A DNA stretch of 29,107 nucleotides from Pigoraptor vietnamica (taxonomy: Eukaryota > Opisthokonta > Filasterea): the NCBI GenBank assembly GCA_943704525.1, contig CALSCQ010002402.1, positions 15,001 to 44,107 of the forward strand, given 5' to 3'. The position numbers and the translations under genes were made by a program. Of this stretch, positions 1 to 11,600 are shown piece by piece. Below the pieces are notes generated by a model. It was given only the letters and a program-made list of their open reading frames with translations, searched no databases and was not told where the DNA came from. Every line of letters begins with the position of its first letter. The first letter of the stretch is position 1.

Positions 1-2544
1 AAGGTCGTCGTGCGCGTGGACTCAATCGTGCACTCTGTTGAAGAAAAGGAGTACGTCGGCTTCCGTCGCGACATGGAGCTGCGTTCTACCACGGACTTTG
101 AGCACGTGACCACGTCGGCGGGTGGTCGCCAGGCGCGCGAGTCCTCTCGGCGTGCACGGCAGTCGATGCCCCTGCGCCAGCCACTGTCGGCCGATGCGCT
201 GCCGGAGGGATCGCCCATGCCTGACGTGCGCGTGGCCTTCGAGTCGGTCGTCGCTGTCAAACTCGCGTCGAGCGGGGCGCTGGACGCGTCCGTCCGTCGC
301 CGTGCTGTCGATGCGCTCGGGCACAGCCACGACATGTCGGGCCTCGTCGAGGACTCGATTGCCTTTCGGAAGAACACGGCGCCGCCCGCGGATGCATCGA
401 AGGAATCGTGGTGGCCGCGCGTCCTCGCGGAGGTCGAGTGCCTGGAGGCGCGGCGCGGGACCATTACGCGCGAGTCTGCCGATTGCCTTGGGCGCCTCGT
501 GAAGATCGCGCGCGGCCTCTCGGAGCGCGACCTGGCCCTCATGGCGGCGTTTGTTTTTGACGATGTCGGCAATGCGCTGCTACCCGACCACGGCACGACG
601 CGCCGCTCGGCCGCCATGTCCGCGCTCGCCCACATGGGAACCCCCTTTGCCCAGGACTTGCTCGTGCGCCACGGGCTCATCAACCCCCTCGCGACGGCCG
701 CCGACGTCGAGTCGTTCGCCGTCGCCGTGCTGCTGCTGCGCGAGCCCACCACTTCCACGGTGGCTGCAATCGCCGCCGCATGCTATCCCGACATGGACGC
801 GGCGTACGGCGAGTCGCTCGAGGCCGTGCGTGCCCGCGTGACGCCCGACCTGCGCAAGAGCCTTGTTCTGGCACTCGGCGCGCTCGCGGGCAAGCTGCAC
901 CGCACCGACGAATCGGCTGCCGCGACGATGGCGCGCCCCATTGTGGACGAGCTGAGCGCACACAGGGAAACTGTGCGCCGGAGCACCCGCGCGATCGAGG
1001 AGCACTACGCGACCGGCGACCGCGCCACGCACCCGCTGCACCTGCACGAGGCCCTGCTGGTGGAGGCGCTCGGAAACGCCGCGCTGCCGCACACAGTCGA
1101 CGCAATCGCGGAGCGCATCGGGGATGCCAGCGCGCCCCGCCTGGTCCAGCGCAGCTGCGTGGGCGCGCTGCGGCAGTTCGAGGGGAGCGGCGTTGAGGAA
1201 ATCCTTGCAACAGTCGTCGCCGCCCACGAGGACGTCGAAGTGCGCGTGGCCGGCCGCAAGGCGTTTGAGCACCGCGTTCGGTCGCGTCCGATCGACGAGG
1301 CCACCCACGCTCTCTTGGACGCGCACTTGCGGGGCAACACGAGCACGTATGGCGACGATTATGCGGACTACGGCGAGCACCACGCGGCCCTGTACGACGG
1401 CGTGGAAGTGTCGCGCCGTGACGCGGACGCGGCAGAGGACCCCCGTGCGGGCATGAAGCTGTCGGGCACGTCGCGGGCGTCCCGAAGCATCTCAGACATC
1501 ATCAACGCCGGGGTGTTCTTCCAACTCGCCGCGCCTACGGTCGAGTACGAGAAGGGGTTTGGCAACAAGGACGTGGGCGCGCGCGCGAGCGTGCTTCTGC
1601 GCAACCGCATGCAGTTCCAGCTGAGCGTGCTCAAGACGCGCCTGGACATCGAGATCAAGAACGAGGCGTCGGCGGAGGTCTACGGCTTTGGGCGCAGCAT
1701 CAAGTTTGCCGAGGGTTCGTAGGCCCTGTTTTCCTCATCGCGCTGTTCGTTGCACTCAATTTTCTCTTCCTCACGTTCCGCAGGGCGCCTGAACTTTGTC
1801 GGCTACGTCGGCTACGACCTCAACGTCGTGCGCAGCCTGCTGGACTTGAACCCCGCCAAGTACTTCGACATGATCAAGAACATTGCGAGCAACGCCCTCC
1901 AGCAGGTGAAGGACGCCGGCTCCAAGGCGCTCGACATGATCAACGGATTCGGCGGCAAGATCCAGGACATGTTCCTGAAGCTCGTCGACCTCGACAGCGA
2001 CTCGCGCCGCGACGCAGACGACTCCCTGCCGGAGGTCGCCCGCCGCGACATTGAGCGCATATTCGAGGCGCACGGGCTTTCGGTCGAAAGTAACCGCGAG
2101 CGACGCGCGCTGCTGCCCGTCAGTGTCGTGCTGGCGATTTCGAAGCTCAAGCTGCAGTTTGACATGCTCCGCCAGCTGCTGACGGTGGGCCACACACATC
2201 TGCGGTGTATGGGTCGCAGGCGCTGTTTCTTTTCTGTTGCTCACCGATTTTTGCCGTGAGCTGGAGTTCTGTTTAGAGGTTCACTTGTCGCTTGTGCCAC
2301 CCTCTCATCCCTCGTCGCTGTGCGTGCGAGCAGGGCGTCAAGCGCGTGATCAAGTCGTTCATGGACGCCTTCAAGACCATCAAGGACTCGTTTGCGACGA
2401 TCAAGAGCGCCATTTCGCAGATGACTGAGTGCCCCTTTGCGGCGGTGATTTGGCTGGGCATCAGCGTCGTCTCAATCGTCAAGGCCATCTTCGCCGCGTG
2501 GATTTCCGTGCTCGACCTCAGGACCATGTGGTACGGCGTGGGAG
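1..2544 (+). other. Domain: vitellogenin-N / large lipid transfer protein (LLTP) helical region
   Basis: Residues from about 130 to 430 of the visible protein read as paired helices with the LLTP signature. One stretch has [10 protein letters not shown] followed by [21 protein letters not shown] second has [15 protein letters not shown] followed by [13 protein letters not shown] and [17 protein letters not shown]. In vitellogenin, apolipoprotein B and MTTP the matching words are 'ALGNAGLP', 'VR.AA..ALR' and 'EVRIAA...L'. This domain normally lines a lipid cavity. The lipovitellin beta-barrel that should precede it lies outside the window. The following beta-rich and amphipathic segments (exons 2-4) may be the rest of the lipid-binding shell. 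Confidence 0.7.
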
Positions 2545-5500
2545 GTGGGCATCCGCTGTCTGTTGCGTACTGTGCGCGTCCTTTGGAGCGACTGGTATTG
2601 ACCGCCTTTTCCCTACTTGTCTGCGTGCTGCTTCCATTTGCAGGGTCCGCGAGCTTCTACGACCGGTGGGATCAGGTGAACGCGCAGTTTGATGTGGGGG
2701 GCTCGGCGCCGGATGGCCTTTCGATCACGGAGAAGATTCAGAAGTACGCGAGCATTATTGCCGATAAGTTCCTCGACGGCGTCTATGCCATCAAGGCCAA
2801 GATTGTGAACTTTGGATACCAGATCAAGGACATGTGGGTGTCCCTCTGTGCTTGCGTTTTGTTTTGTGTGTGCGTGTGTGTGCGTCTGTGTGCGTGTGAG
2901 GTGTGTTTGTTTGTGTGTGTGCGTGTGTGTGTGTGTGTGTGTGGGTGTGGGTGTGCGTGTGTGTTTGTGTGTGTGTGTGTGTATGTGTGTGTGTGTGCTC
3001 GCGCGTGTATTCTATCTTTATTATAACTCTCCACGCTGACACCCGCAGCTGGAGCACAATCACGATGAAGTTTGGGCGGCTGTTCTCGTCCAAGTTCAAC
3101 AAGCGTTTCCCAGACAAGATACGCCCGTGCTCGGCGGACAAGTCGTCTGCGTGCTGCCAGTCGAACCCCAAGGCGACCGGGTGTTGCGGGCCCTGCGGCT
3201 GCACGGGCATCTATCCCGCGGGCGGTGTCAAGGCGTCCGATCCCTTTGGCCCTCCCGTCGACAGTGCCCAGACAAAGGACAAGGACCCCTCCATCTTCTG
3301 CCCGGGCGGCGTCGACTGCCCACGCCCCGGCGTAGACCTCGTCGTCTCTCCGGGGCAGGGCATCGTCGCGCCGTTCACGGGCATCGTGCGGCGACCGTCG
3401 ATGGTGTTCCAGGACGGCGTGTTCCACAGCTACGTCTCGATCGAGGGGACGACGGGCTCGTGGAAGGACTGGGTCGTCCACATTCTGCACGTGGATCCCG
3501 TCGGCCGCATGGAGAATGGTCAGCCCGACACGCGCTCGGTGGGCGAGGTCAACGAGGGCCAGATTATTGCGCGCGCGGCGCCCAAGCACAAGAGCTGCCA
3601 GGACACGTTCATTCACGTGAGCATGTGGAAGCGGGACTCCCTGTCGCTCGGCCCCGAGTGGGACCTTGACGATCCGGACACGGAGTTTGCGGACCCGACG
3701 CTGTACATTCCGAGCCGCTTTCCGTCGCTCGCGCCGGTCATCCTTGAGAACGAGATTTTCCTGCAGTTTTTGGGGTACACGGTGGTGCCCTCGAAGCCCA
3801 TTCTGGACTTCCTCGGTGACATGGCGGACAAGGTCCAGAAGAACCCGGCGAACCCGAAACGCTCTCGCCGCGACGACTCCGTCAACGTGTGCACGAAGGA
3901 GCTCACAGGCGTACCGGACATGTGCATGGACACGGGCGCGCTGCAGCCCCTTTTCCAGCGGTGCGTCCAGTGCCCTTAGCAGTTTTGTGTCGCGTATATG
4001 CCGGTGTGTCGCGTTTATGCCGGTGTGTCGCGTATATGCCGGCGTGCGTTTGGTCAGTGACAGTGGCAGTTGTCGAGTATTTACCGGTGTGTCTCATGCA
4101 TGCATTGCGGCTGCGCAGGACGGAGCTCGTCTTCCGCGTGGACTCTATTTGGCCCGTGGGCCCCCTGCAGATCTCGTTTACGCTCGAGCTGACCGTGACG
4201 TTTGGCGTTTACTTTGGTCTGAAGGTGTGCATCCTTAGCCAGACGGCGGAGGGGCGACTTGCTCCGCGCGTAGCCGGCGGGATCACGCTTTCCGTGGGTG
4301 TCGGCATTGCGCTGTTCCGGGGCGGCATTCGGCTCGCCGGCACGCTTGTCGACACGATGGCCATTGGGCGCGCGAACATATCGTTCACGGGCGCGCGCAA
4401 CCTCGGCATCACGGTGGACCTGGAGATCAATCCCCTCACGCTCGTGTTCTCGTGCTTCCTCGAGGCCAACGGGCTGCTCAAGTGGTGAGCGGGCGTGTCG
4501 GCACATTAGGGATCGCTCCGTGTCTGGTTGTGACTGTGGGCTGACTAAGCTTTATGGCGCAGGTACACCGTCTTCGAGTACGACATTTGGAAGTTCCAGC
4601 TGGCCACGATCAAGTGCGTGCGCTTGCTTGCACGTGACTTGCATGCACTCGCCTCCCTCTGCCTGTCGTTTTGCGACCGCTCTGCTCACGTACTCCTTCG
4701 TCCCGCTGCGTGCCCCGCAGGTTCCCCGGCGTCCTCTCCACCGGCAACAAGCAGTCGGACCCGACGCCCCCCGTCATCACGGGCAAGGACGCCGACGCAA
4801 AGGGCCGGCGTGCGGCGCAGGCCATCGCCGCGCGGCAGGAGAATGGAAACGAGTACGTTTTTGAGTTCACGTGCGACGACCCCGAGTCTGGCGTCGACGT
4901 CATTGAGTATGCGCTGGGGTCGAGTGCGGGCGCCACGGACGTGCTCTCGTACACGGCCATCAACAGCGGTCCCGTGCGGTCGCTCCTGAACATGACGTCG
5001 AGCCTGTTTGTGTTTGCGTCTGTGCGCGCGACGAACAAGTTTGGCTTGCAGGCGGCGGTGGGCCTCACGCCGATCTTCTGGCAACTCGACAAGCCGGTCA
5101 TTACAGTGACGACATCGCCCGTGCAGTCGCATCCCAGCAGCATGTTCGCCACCTACACGGTCACGGAGCGCGCCTCGCTCGACCTCGTCGAGTGGGCTCT
5201 GGGGACGGGCGAGGGCCTCGCGGACGTCATTCCCTGGACCAAGGTGACGACGGCGCCGGGTACGACGAAGGTCGGCGGCACCATCGGAAGCAACGCCCTC
5301 GGAGGGCTGCTGAATCACGGGCGCCGGTACTACTTCAACGTCCACGCGCGGAGCATTGTCGGGTGGGAGTCGCGGCTGTTTGGCACTGTGCTCGTGGACT
5401 TCACGCCGCCCGTCGCCACTCCCTCGTTCATCTTCAACGGCATCGACGTCGGCGTGCGCACGGATTACACCGGGCTCGTGCGCTCTGTCGCTGCCTCGTG

Positions 5501-8500
5501 GCAGCCCTTCACGGACGCGGAGACGATGGTCGTGTCGTACGCGTGGTCGATTTCGGCGAAGGAATGCAACGCGGGCGACATTCTGCCGTGGAAGGACCCC
5601 TTTGGCGGGAAAGATCCGACTTCGCGCCTGGTGGCCGGCGCATCCGGGGGTGCCTTCGTCAAGGCGCGCGAGTTTATCGACGTGGACTTGCCGGAGGGCG
5701 AGTACTTTGTGAGCGTGCGCGCGACGAACGAGGTCGGTCTCACCACGACGGTGTGCAGCCGCAACTACATTGTGGACCTGACAGCGCCGTCCATCGGCAA
5801 CGTGTACGTGGCGTACGACGAGGACTACGTGCAGCTCACGGTCACGTGGGACGCGTGGGACTACCAGTCGCCGCCCGTCGATGCCTTCTACTTTGGCCTC
5901 GGTTACACGGCGGGCGACGACGCGGCGTTTGGGCTGACCAGCTACGGCCCGCAGACGGGCGGGTCCCTCGTCATTCCGCTGGCGATTCCCAGCGGCGTGC
6001 GCCTGTTCCCGCGCGTCGTCATCCTCAACCGCGTCGCCCTGCGCACGTTCAAGCTCGCCGATTCGTTCATCATTGACGTCACGCCGCCGGAGCCCGGCAC
6101 TGTCGCCGACGGCCCGAGTGCAGACACGCCCCGGCGCTTCCAGAGCTCGAACACGACAATTGCGGCCGCGTGGTCCGGCTTCAACGACCCCGAAACGGGC
6201 ATTGCGTACTACCGCGTGGTGTTTGGCACGGGTAAGTGCGGCGTGCTTGTCTTGTGCGTGCGAAGCCTTTTATTGACACAGACCTTGTTTTTTTTTGTCT
6301 TTTCCTTTTTTTTCCGCAGATGTCGGCCAGTGCGATCCGCTCACGTTCATTCCGCTGCCGGGACTTTCTGCATTGAATGGGACACTCACAACGAACCTGT
6401 CTCTCTCCGCCCCCGCAACCCTTGCGCACGGGCGCACCTACTACGCGATGGTCCTGGCGTACAACGGCGTGAAGCCCGGCCAGGGCCGCGTGAAGTGGAC
6501 CGCAGTCTGCAGCGCCGGCGTGCGGATCGACGTGACCCCGCCCGTGGCGCCACCCACCATCGCGGACGGTTCGTCTACGGCAGAGGACCTTGTCTTTCAG
6601 TCGTCGCTCACGTCGATCGAGTCTGCGTGGGACGTGCCGTTCAATGACCCGGAGTCGGACATTGCCGTCCTGCGTGCGTCGGTGGGTGTGATTGCTGGCT
6701 TCGTCTGTTGTGGCGCTTCAATTTTTTTTCCCTTCTTTTTTTTTTTTCTTCTGTCTTTGCTCTTTTTTTTTATTTATAGCTTTATTGTGATTTCCAATGT
6801 CCTGGATCGGGTGTTTTGGACAGGTGCGCGACATGACGGCGAACACCAGCGTGAACCTCCGCGGTATGGACAGCGACGGCTTCGTCGTCATTCCGCCCAA
6901 GTCGACGTCGTTTGCGAACTACAATGTGCAGCTCGTGCTCGGCCACCTCTACGTCGTGGTGCTTTTGGCGGAGAACGGCGCCGGCGGAACCACATTCGCG
7001 TCCTCGGACGGTGTCACGGTTGACAACACGCCGCCGATTTTCCTGGACGTGGAGATTGCGGGCACGGACGCATCCAAGGGCACGGTTTTTGTGAACCCGC
7101 TCTTCCCAGTGACCCTCATCGTCTCCGTCACGGACCCGGAGTCGCGGCTTAAGGGTGCTGAGTGGTCGCTGCTGCTGGCGTCCGGGGCCGTCGTCATGCC
7201 GGCAAGCGACCTTCCCGCCGTGCCCAACATGCCGGAGGAAACGGCTCGCACGGCGGTCGTCACGCGCGGCTCCGCTGACTGCCCTACCGCCACGTGCCTT
7301 CGCGACGGCATGTTCTACGCATTCCTCGTGCGCGCCACCAACCGTGCCGGCATGACGTCGTCGCGGCAGACGCCGACGTTCGGCTTGGACTCGACGCCGC
7401 CCGTGCTGAAGCAGCTGTGGGACGGCGCCGCGAAGGAGGACGTGTCGCTCGTCGAGACGTCCGCGACGACGCTGTACTGCCAGGTGGATGCCTATGACTA
7501 CGAGAGCGGGGTTGTTACCGTGGCGGTCGCGCTGTACAGCGGCACCCCCGACGACGCACAGCCGGTTCTTGTTGCCGCGCAAAACGTGTCCGCGTCGCCG
7601 TCGACGCACACGGTCGTCGGCGTGGACGTCACGTGGGGCGCCCTGAAGGAGGGCGACAAGTACTTTTTTGCGGTCTACGTGATCAACGGGGTCGGCCTGG
7701 TGTCGCCCACGGTGCGCTCGAGCGGGTTTGAGATTGTTCAGGCGCCGACGGCGGGCTACGTCTTTGACGGTCCGACATTTGACGACGCGTTTTTCCAGAC
7801 GGGCAAGACGACGGTCACGGCGCGCTTTCGCGGGTGGGTCAGCCGCATCATCCCGATCACGCACTACGTGTGGGGCGTGCGCACGAGCGATGCGCCTGGG
7901 GACACGCGCGACTTGCAGGAGTTTACGGCGGCCTCGATTTCTGTGGACGACGCCGGCAACGGGCAGGTGCAGCTCCCCCTCCCACTCGTGCAGGGCGCGC
8001 AGTACCAGGTCGTGGTCAAGTCGATCCTCGCCGACGCAAGCGACAAGCTCTGGGCGCGCTCGAACGGCATACGCGTGCACACCCTCTCGCCGACGGCCGT
8101 GACGGTGTCGGACGGTCCCACGCGATACACGAGCCTCTTCCCCCTGCGGTACGACTGGAACTTCACGGACGCCGTGTTGGGACTGGATGGCTACGCGTAC
8201 ATGCTCGGTCGTGTGCCGGACGACGACAGCTTCCTCTCGCTATCCGCCACCGGCGCAACGTCGGTGGAGCTGACGCCGGCGGGTGCGAGCGCGCCCCTGC
8301 CTGGCCAAGCGATCCTTCTGTCCGTGCGCGCGTTTGGCGTGAACGGCCTTGCGAGCGGGTGGGTGCGCTCGACGGGCGTGGCGGTGGACACGACGGCGCC
8401 GTTCGCGGGGGCGGTGGTCTGCACCGAGGCGATCACGTCCCTCCTGCAGCCCCTCGAGTGCTCGTGGCTCGGATTCGGCGACTTTGAATCCACGGTGGTG

Positions 8501-8585
8501 AGTGTCCGCCGCGGGTTTCGTGTGCGTTCTTGGCTCCCGGTGGTATCACGCGACTGTTTTCTGACCTTTTTTCTTTCTTTCTTCT

Positions 8586-8658
<73 letters not shown>

Positions 8659-11600
8659 CTTTCTGAAACGCAGGTCTCGTACTCTCTTGCCGTGGGTTCG
8701 ACCGTCGGTGGGTCCGAAACGCTGTTTGTGCCCTCGTCAGTGCTCTCGATTGAGCAGCACTATGTCGCGTACGGCCTCAACTACACGAACGGGAAGACGT
8801 ACTACGCGGTTGTCATCGCGCGCAACGGTGTCGGACTGGAGCAGTCGGGCGTCTCCGCGGGCACGCTGGTGGACCGTACCGCACCGGTGGCTGGCAGTGT
8901 CGCTGTGGTCACGGACAAGCCGGCACTCTTTGGGGACGACGCGCCGGCAACGTGCCAGCTTTCGACGCGCCACGTGACCGCCACGTGGGGCGGCTTTTCG
9001 GACCCCGACTACACCGACGGGGGCATCGTGTGGTACGAGGTGGCCGTCTACGGGCGCGGGCCTTCGGATCCGCGTCCGATCACGGTCACCCGCAGCCCCG
9101 TGCGCGTGGGCACGAAGACGCGCGCGACGGTCCGCCTGCCATTTGACCTGCGCGTGAACGGCACGTACTTTGTCTCGGTGACGGCCTTCAACCGCGCGGG
9201 GCTGGCGACGGTGGCCGTGTCGAACGGAGTCACCGTGGTCGCCGTTGGCCAGACGGTCAAGAACGCGTACGTCTACGACGGCGCTGGCGCAACGGATATT
9301 GACGTGCAGCCGTCCGCCGAGGACTATGCGTGCAGCTGGTATGTCGAGGACGCGTGCGGCGTGGCCGAGTACCGCTGGGCCCTCGTGCGCGGCGACGGCG
9401 TCTTTGTCACCAACTACACGTCGACGGCCCTCGCGCGGTCGGCAAGCGTCTACGGCATCCAGCTGCGCGAGGCCGCGCGCTACTACGCCTTTGTCGTCGT
9501 GGTGAACAGGCTCGGGCTCGAGTCGATCGTCTCGTCGAACGGCGTTGTTGTGGACTCTGTGGCGCCGACGCCCGGCCGCGTCTTTGACGGCCCGACGGCG
9601 GGCGTGGACATCAACTTCCAGGGGTCCATTTCCGCACTCTCGTTCTCGTGGTCTGGCTTTGCCGAGCCCAAGGGCCGCCCGCTCGCGTACTCTGTCGCAA
9701 TCGGGACGCTGACGCAGGGTGTGGTGGACGACAGGCTCAAGTGGACGGACGTGCCCGCGAGCGCGTCCTCGTTCTCCGTCACGTTTGCCGACACCGACCG
9801 CCTCACGCCGCTCGTGACGTACTACGCGAGCGTCCGCGCTACCAACCCCGCGGGCGCCACGGCCATCGCGACGTCGGACGGCGTCAAGGTGGGCATTGGC
9901 GTGGCTCCCGTCGCCGGCACGGTCATCGACGGCGCCGGTGGTCCGGACGCCGCGTACCAGGCACAGACGGACACGCTCTCTGCGCGCTGGAGTGGCTTTT
10001 ACGACCCGTTCCTGCCCATCGTGCGCTACGACTGGGGCGTGTTCAGCAACGCCGCCGGCCTCAACATTTCGGACCCGAGCAGCATTGGCACGGCGTTTGA
10101 CGTCCTGAATTACACGTCCGTCGCTCTGAACAGGACGGCGACCGTCGGCGGCCTGTCGCTTCGCACCGGCGGCACCGTCTACTACGCCGCCGTGCGCGCC
10201 ACGAACGACGCCGGGCTGTCGGTGGTCGCGATCTCGTCGGGCATTGTGATCGACCCGACGCCGCCCCTGAACGGCACGGTCAACGTGGCTGCCTCGAGCG
10301 CCCTCGGCCGCGGCGTCCTTGCGTTCTGGTCGGACTCGAACTTGGTGAACGTAACGTGGGCGGGGCTGGTGGACTACGAGAGCGGCATTTCCGAATTCCG
10401 CGTGCGCGTCTTTTCGCAGCCGTCTTTTGGCGCCCCCGCTGCGTCGCGCTCGCCCGTGACGACCGAGGTGTCGGTGCCAGGCACGCGCACGGGCCACGCG
10501 ATGGTCGCCCCGCTCGCGCCTGGCGGCATGTATGCTGTGCAGGTGGTCGCTGTGAACGGCGCGAACCTCACCACGACTGTCTCCTCCGAGCCGATGCTGC
10601 TGACAACAACGGCGCCCTCGGCCGGCCGCGTGTTTGACGGGGCGGTGGTGGCCGCGATCGACGACGAGTACCAAAGCACAGAGAAGAGCATGCGCTTCAC
10701 TGTGCTCGAATCGAACGTGGCGCACGACGACTTCTGTGAGTTCCGCCTCGACAGCTTCCAATTTGGCGTCAGCGGCGCGTGGGTGGCGATGGCGGGGCAG
10801 CGCAACGGCGTCTCCTACCTGTCGGACCACGTGGGCTGGGCGTCCGGCGTACTCTTCCTCGGTGTGTCCATCGACGCCGCGTCGGTCAAGGCGGGCATGC
10901 TTGAGAGCCGGCGGTCGTCGTCCGAGGGCATTTTCGCCGTGCGCATGCGCGTGGTGGGCGCGTACGGCCTCGTGACGTCCTTTGCCGCGTGGAACTCGCG
11001 CCCGGGGTCGCCCGGCCAGCTCGACTTTGCCCCGGACCTCTCGCGTATTCCGTATGTCCAGACAGTCCGCTCGGCACTGGACTCCGGCCTCGGGCTTCTC
11101 TTTTACGGCAACGCGACGGGCGCGCGGCAGGAGATCATCACGTGGTACGCGGACGCCGCCAAGCGCACCGTTGCCTTTGGGCGCATTCCGCTGGCCTTTG
11201 ATCCGTCGGTGGACTTCCACGACTACCAGTTTGAGATCAAGTCGCTCTCGACGTACTTTACGGTGGACGGGGTGCCCGTGCAGGGACTCGCCTACGGACC
11301 CGCGATGGACGACGGCATGGTCCGTCTGCACGTGCTGGCGGACACCCTTGCCGACCCCAACCTCGTCCGCCCTGCTACGAAGTTCGTGAACGTTGCGGAG
11401 ATCCGCACGCCGCTGGACAGCGCCACGCGCAACCTGTGCGAGTTCGCGCCCTTTGCCGATTTCGACGCGCCGATCGCCGGCTACGAAGTGGCTGTCGGGA
11501 CGAAGCAGGGCCTCACCGACGTCGTCCCCTTTGCGGGAATCGCGCTCCCATCGCCACCCTATGTGCCCTGCATTCCGGCGTGGGCGCCCATCTGCAACGC

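Noticed and set aside
580-1383. A 267-codon minus-strand open frame over the LLTP domain
   Set aside because: Same GC-rich shadow effect. The plus strand reads as a conserved helical domain.
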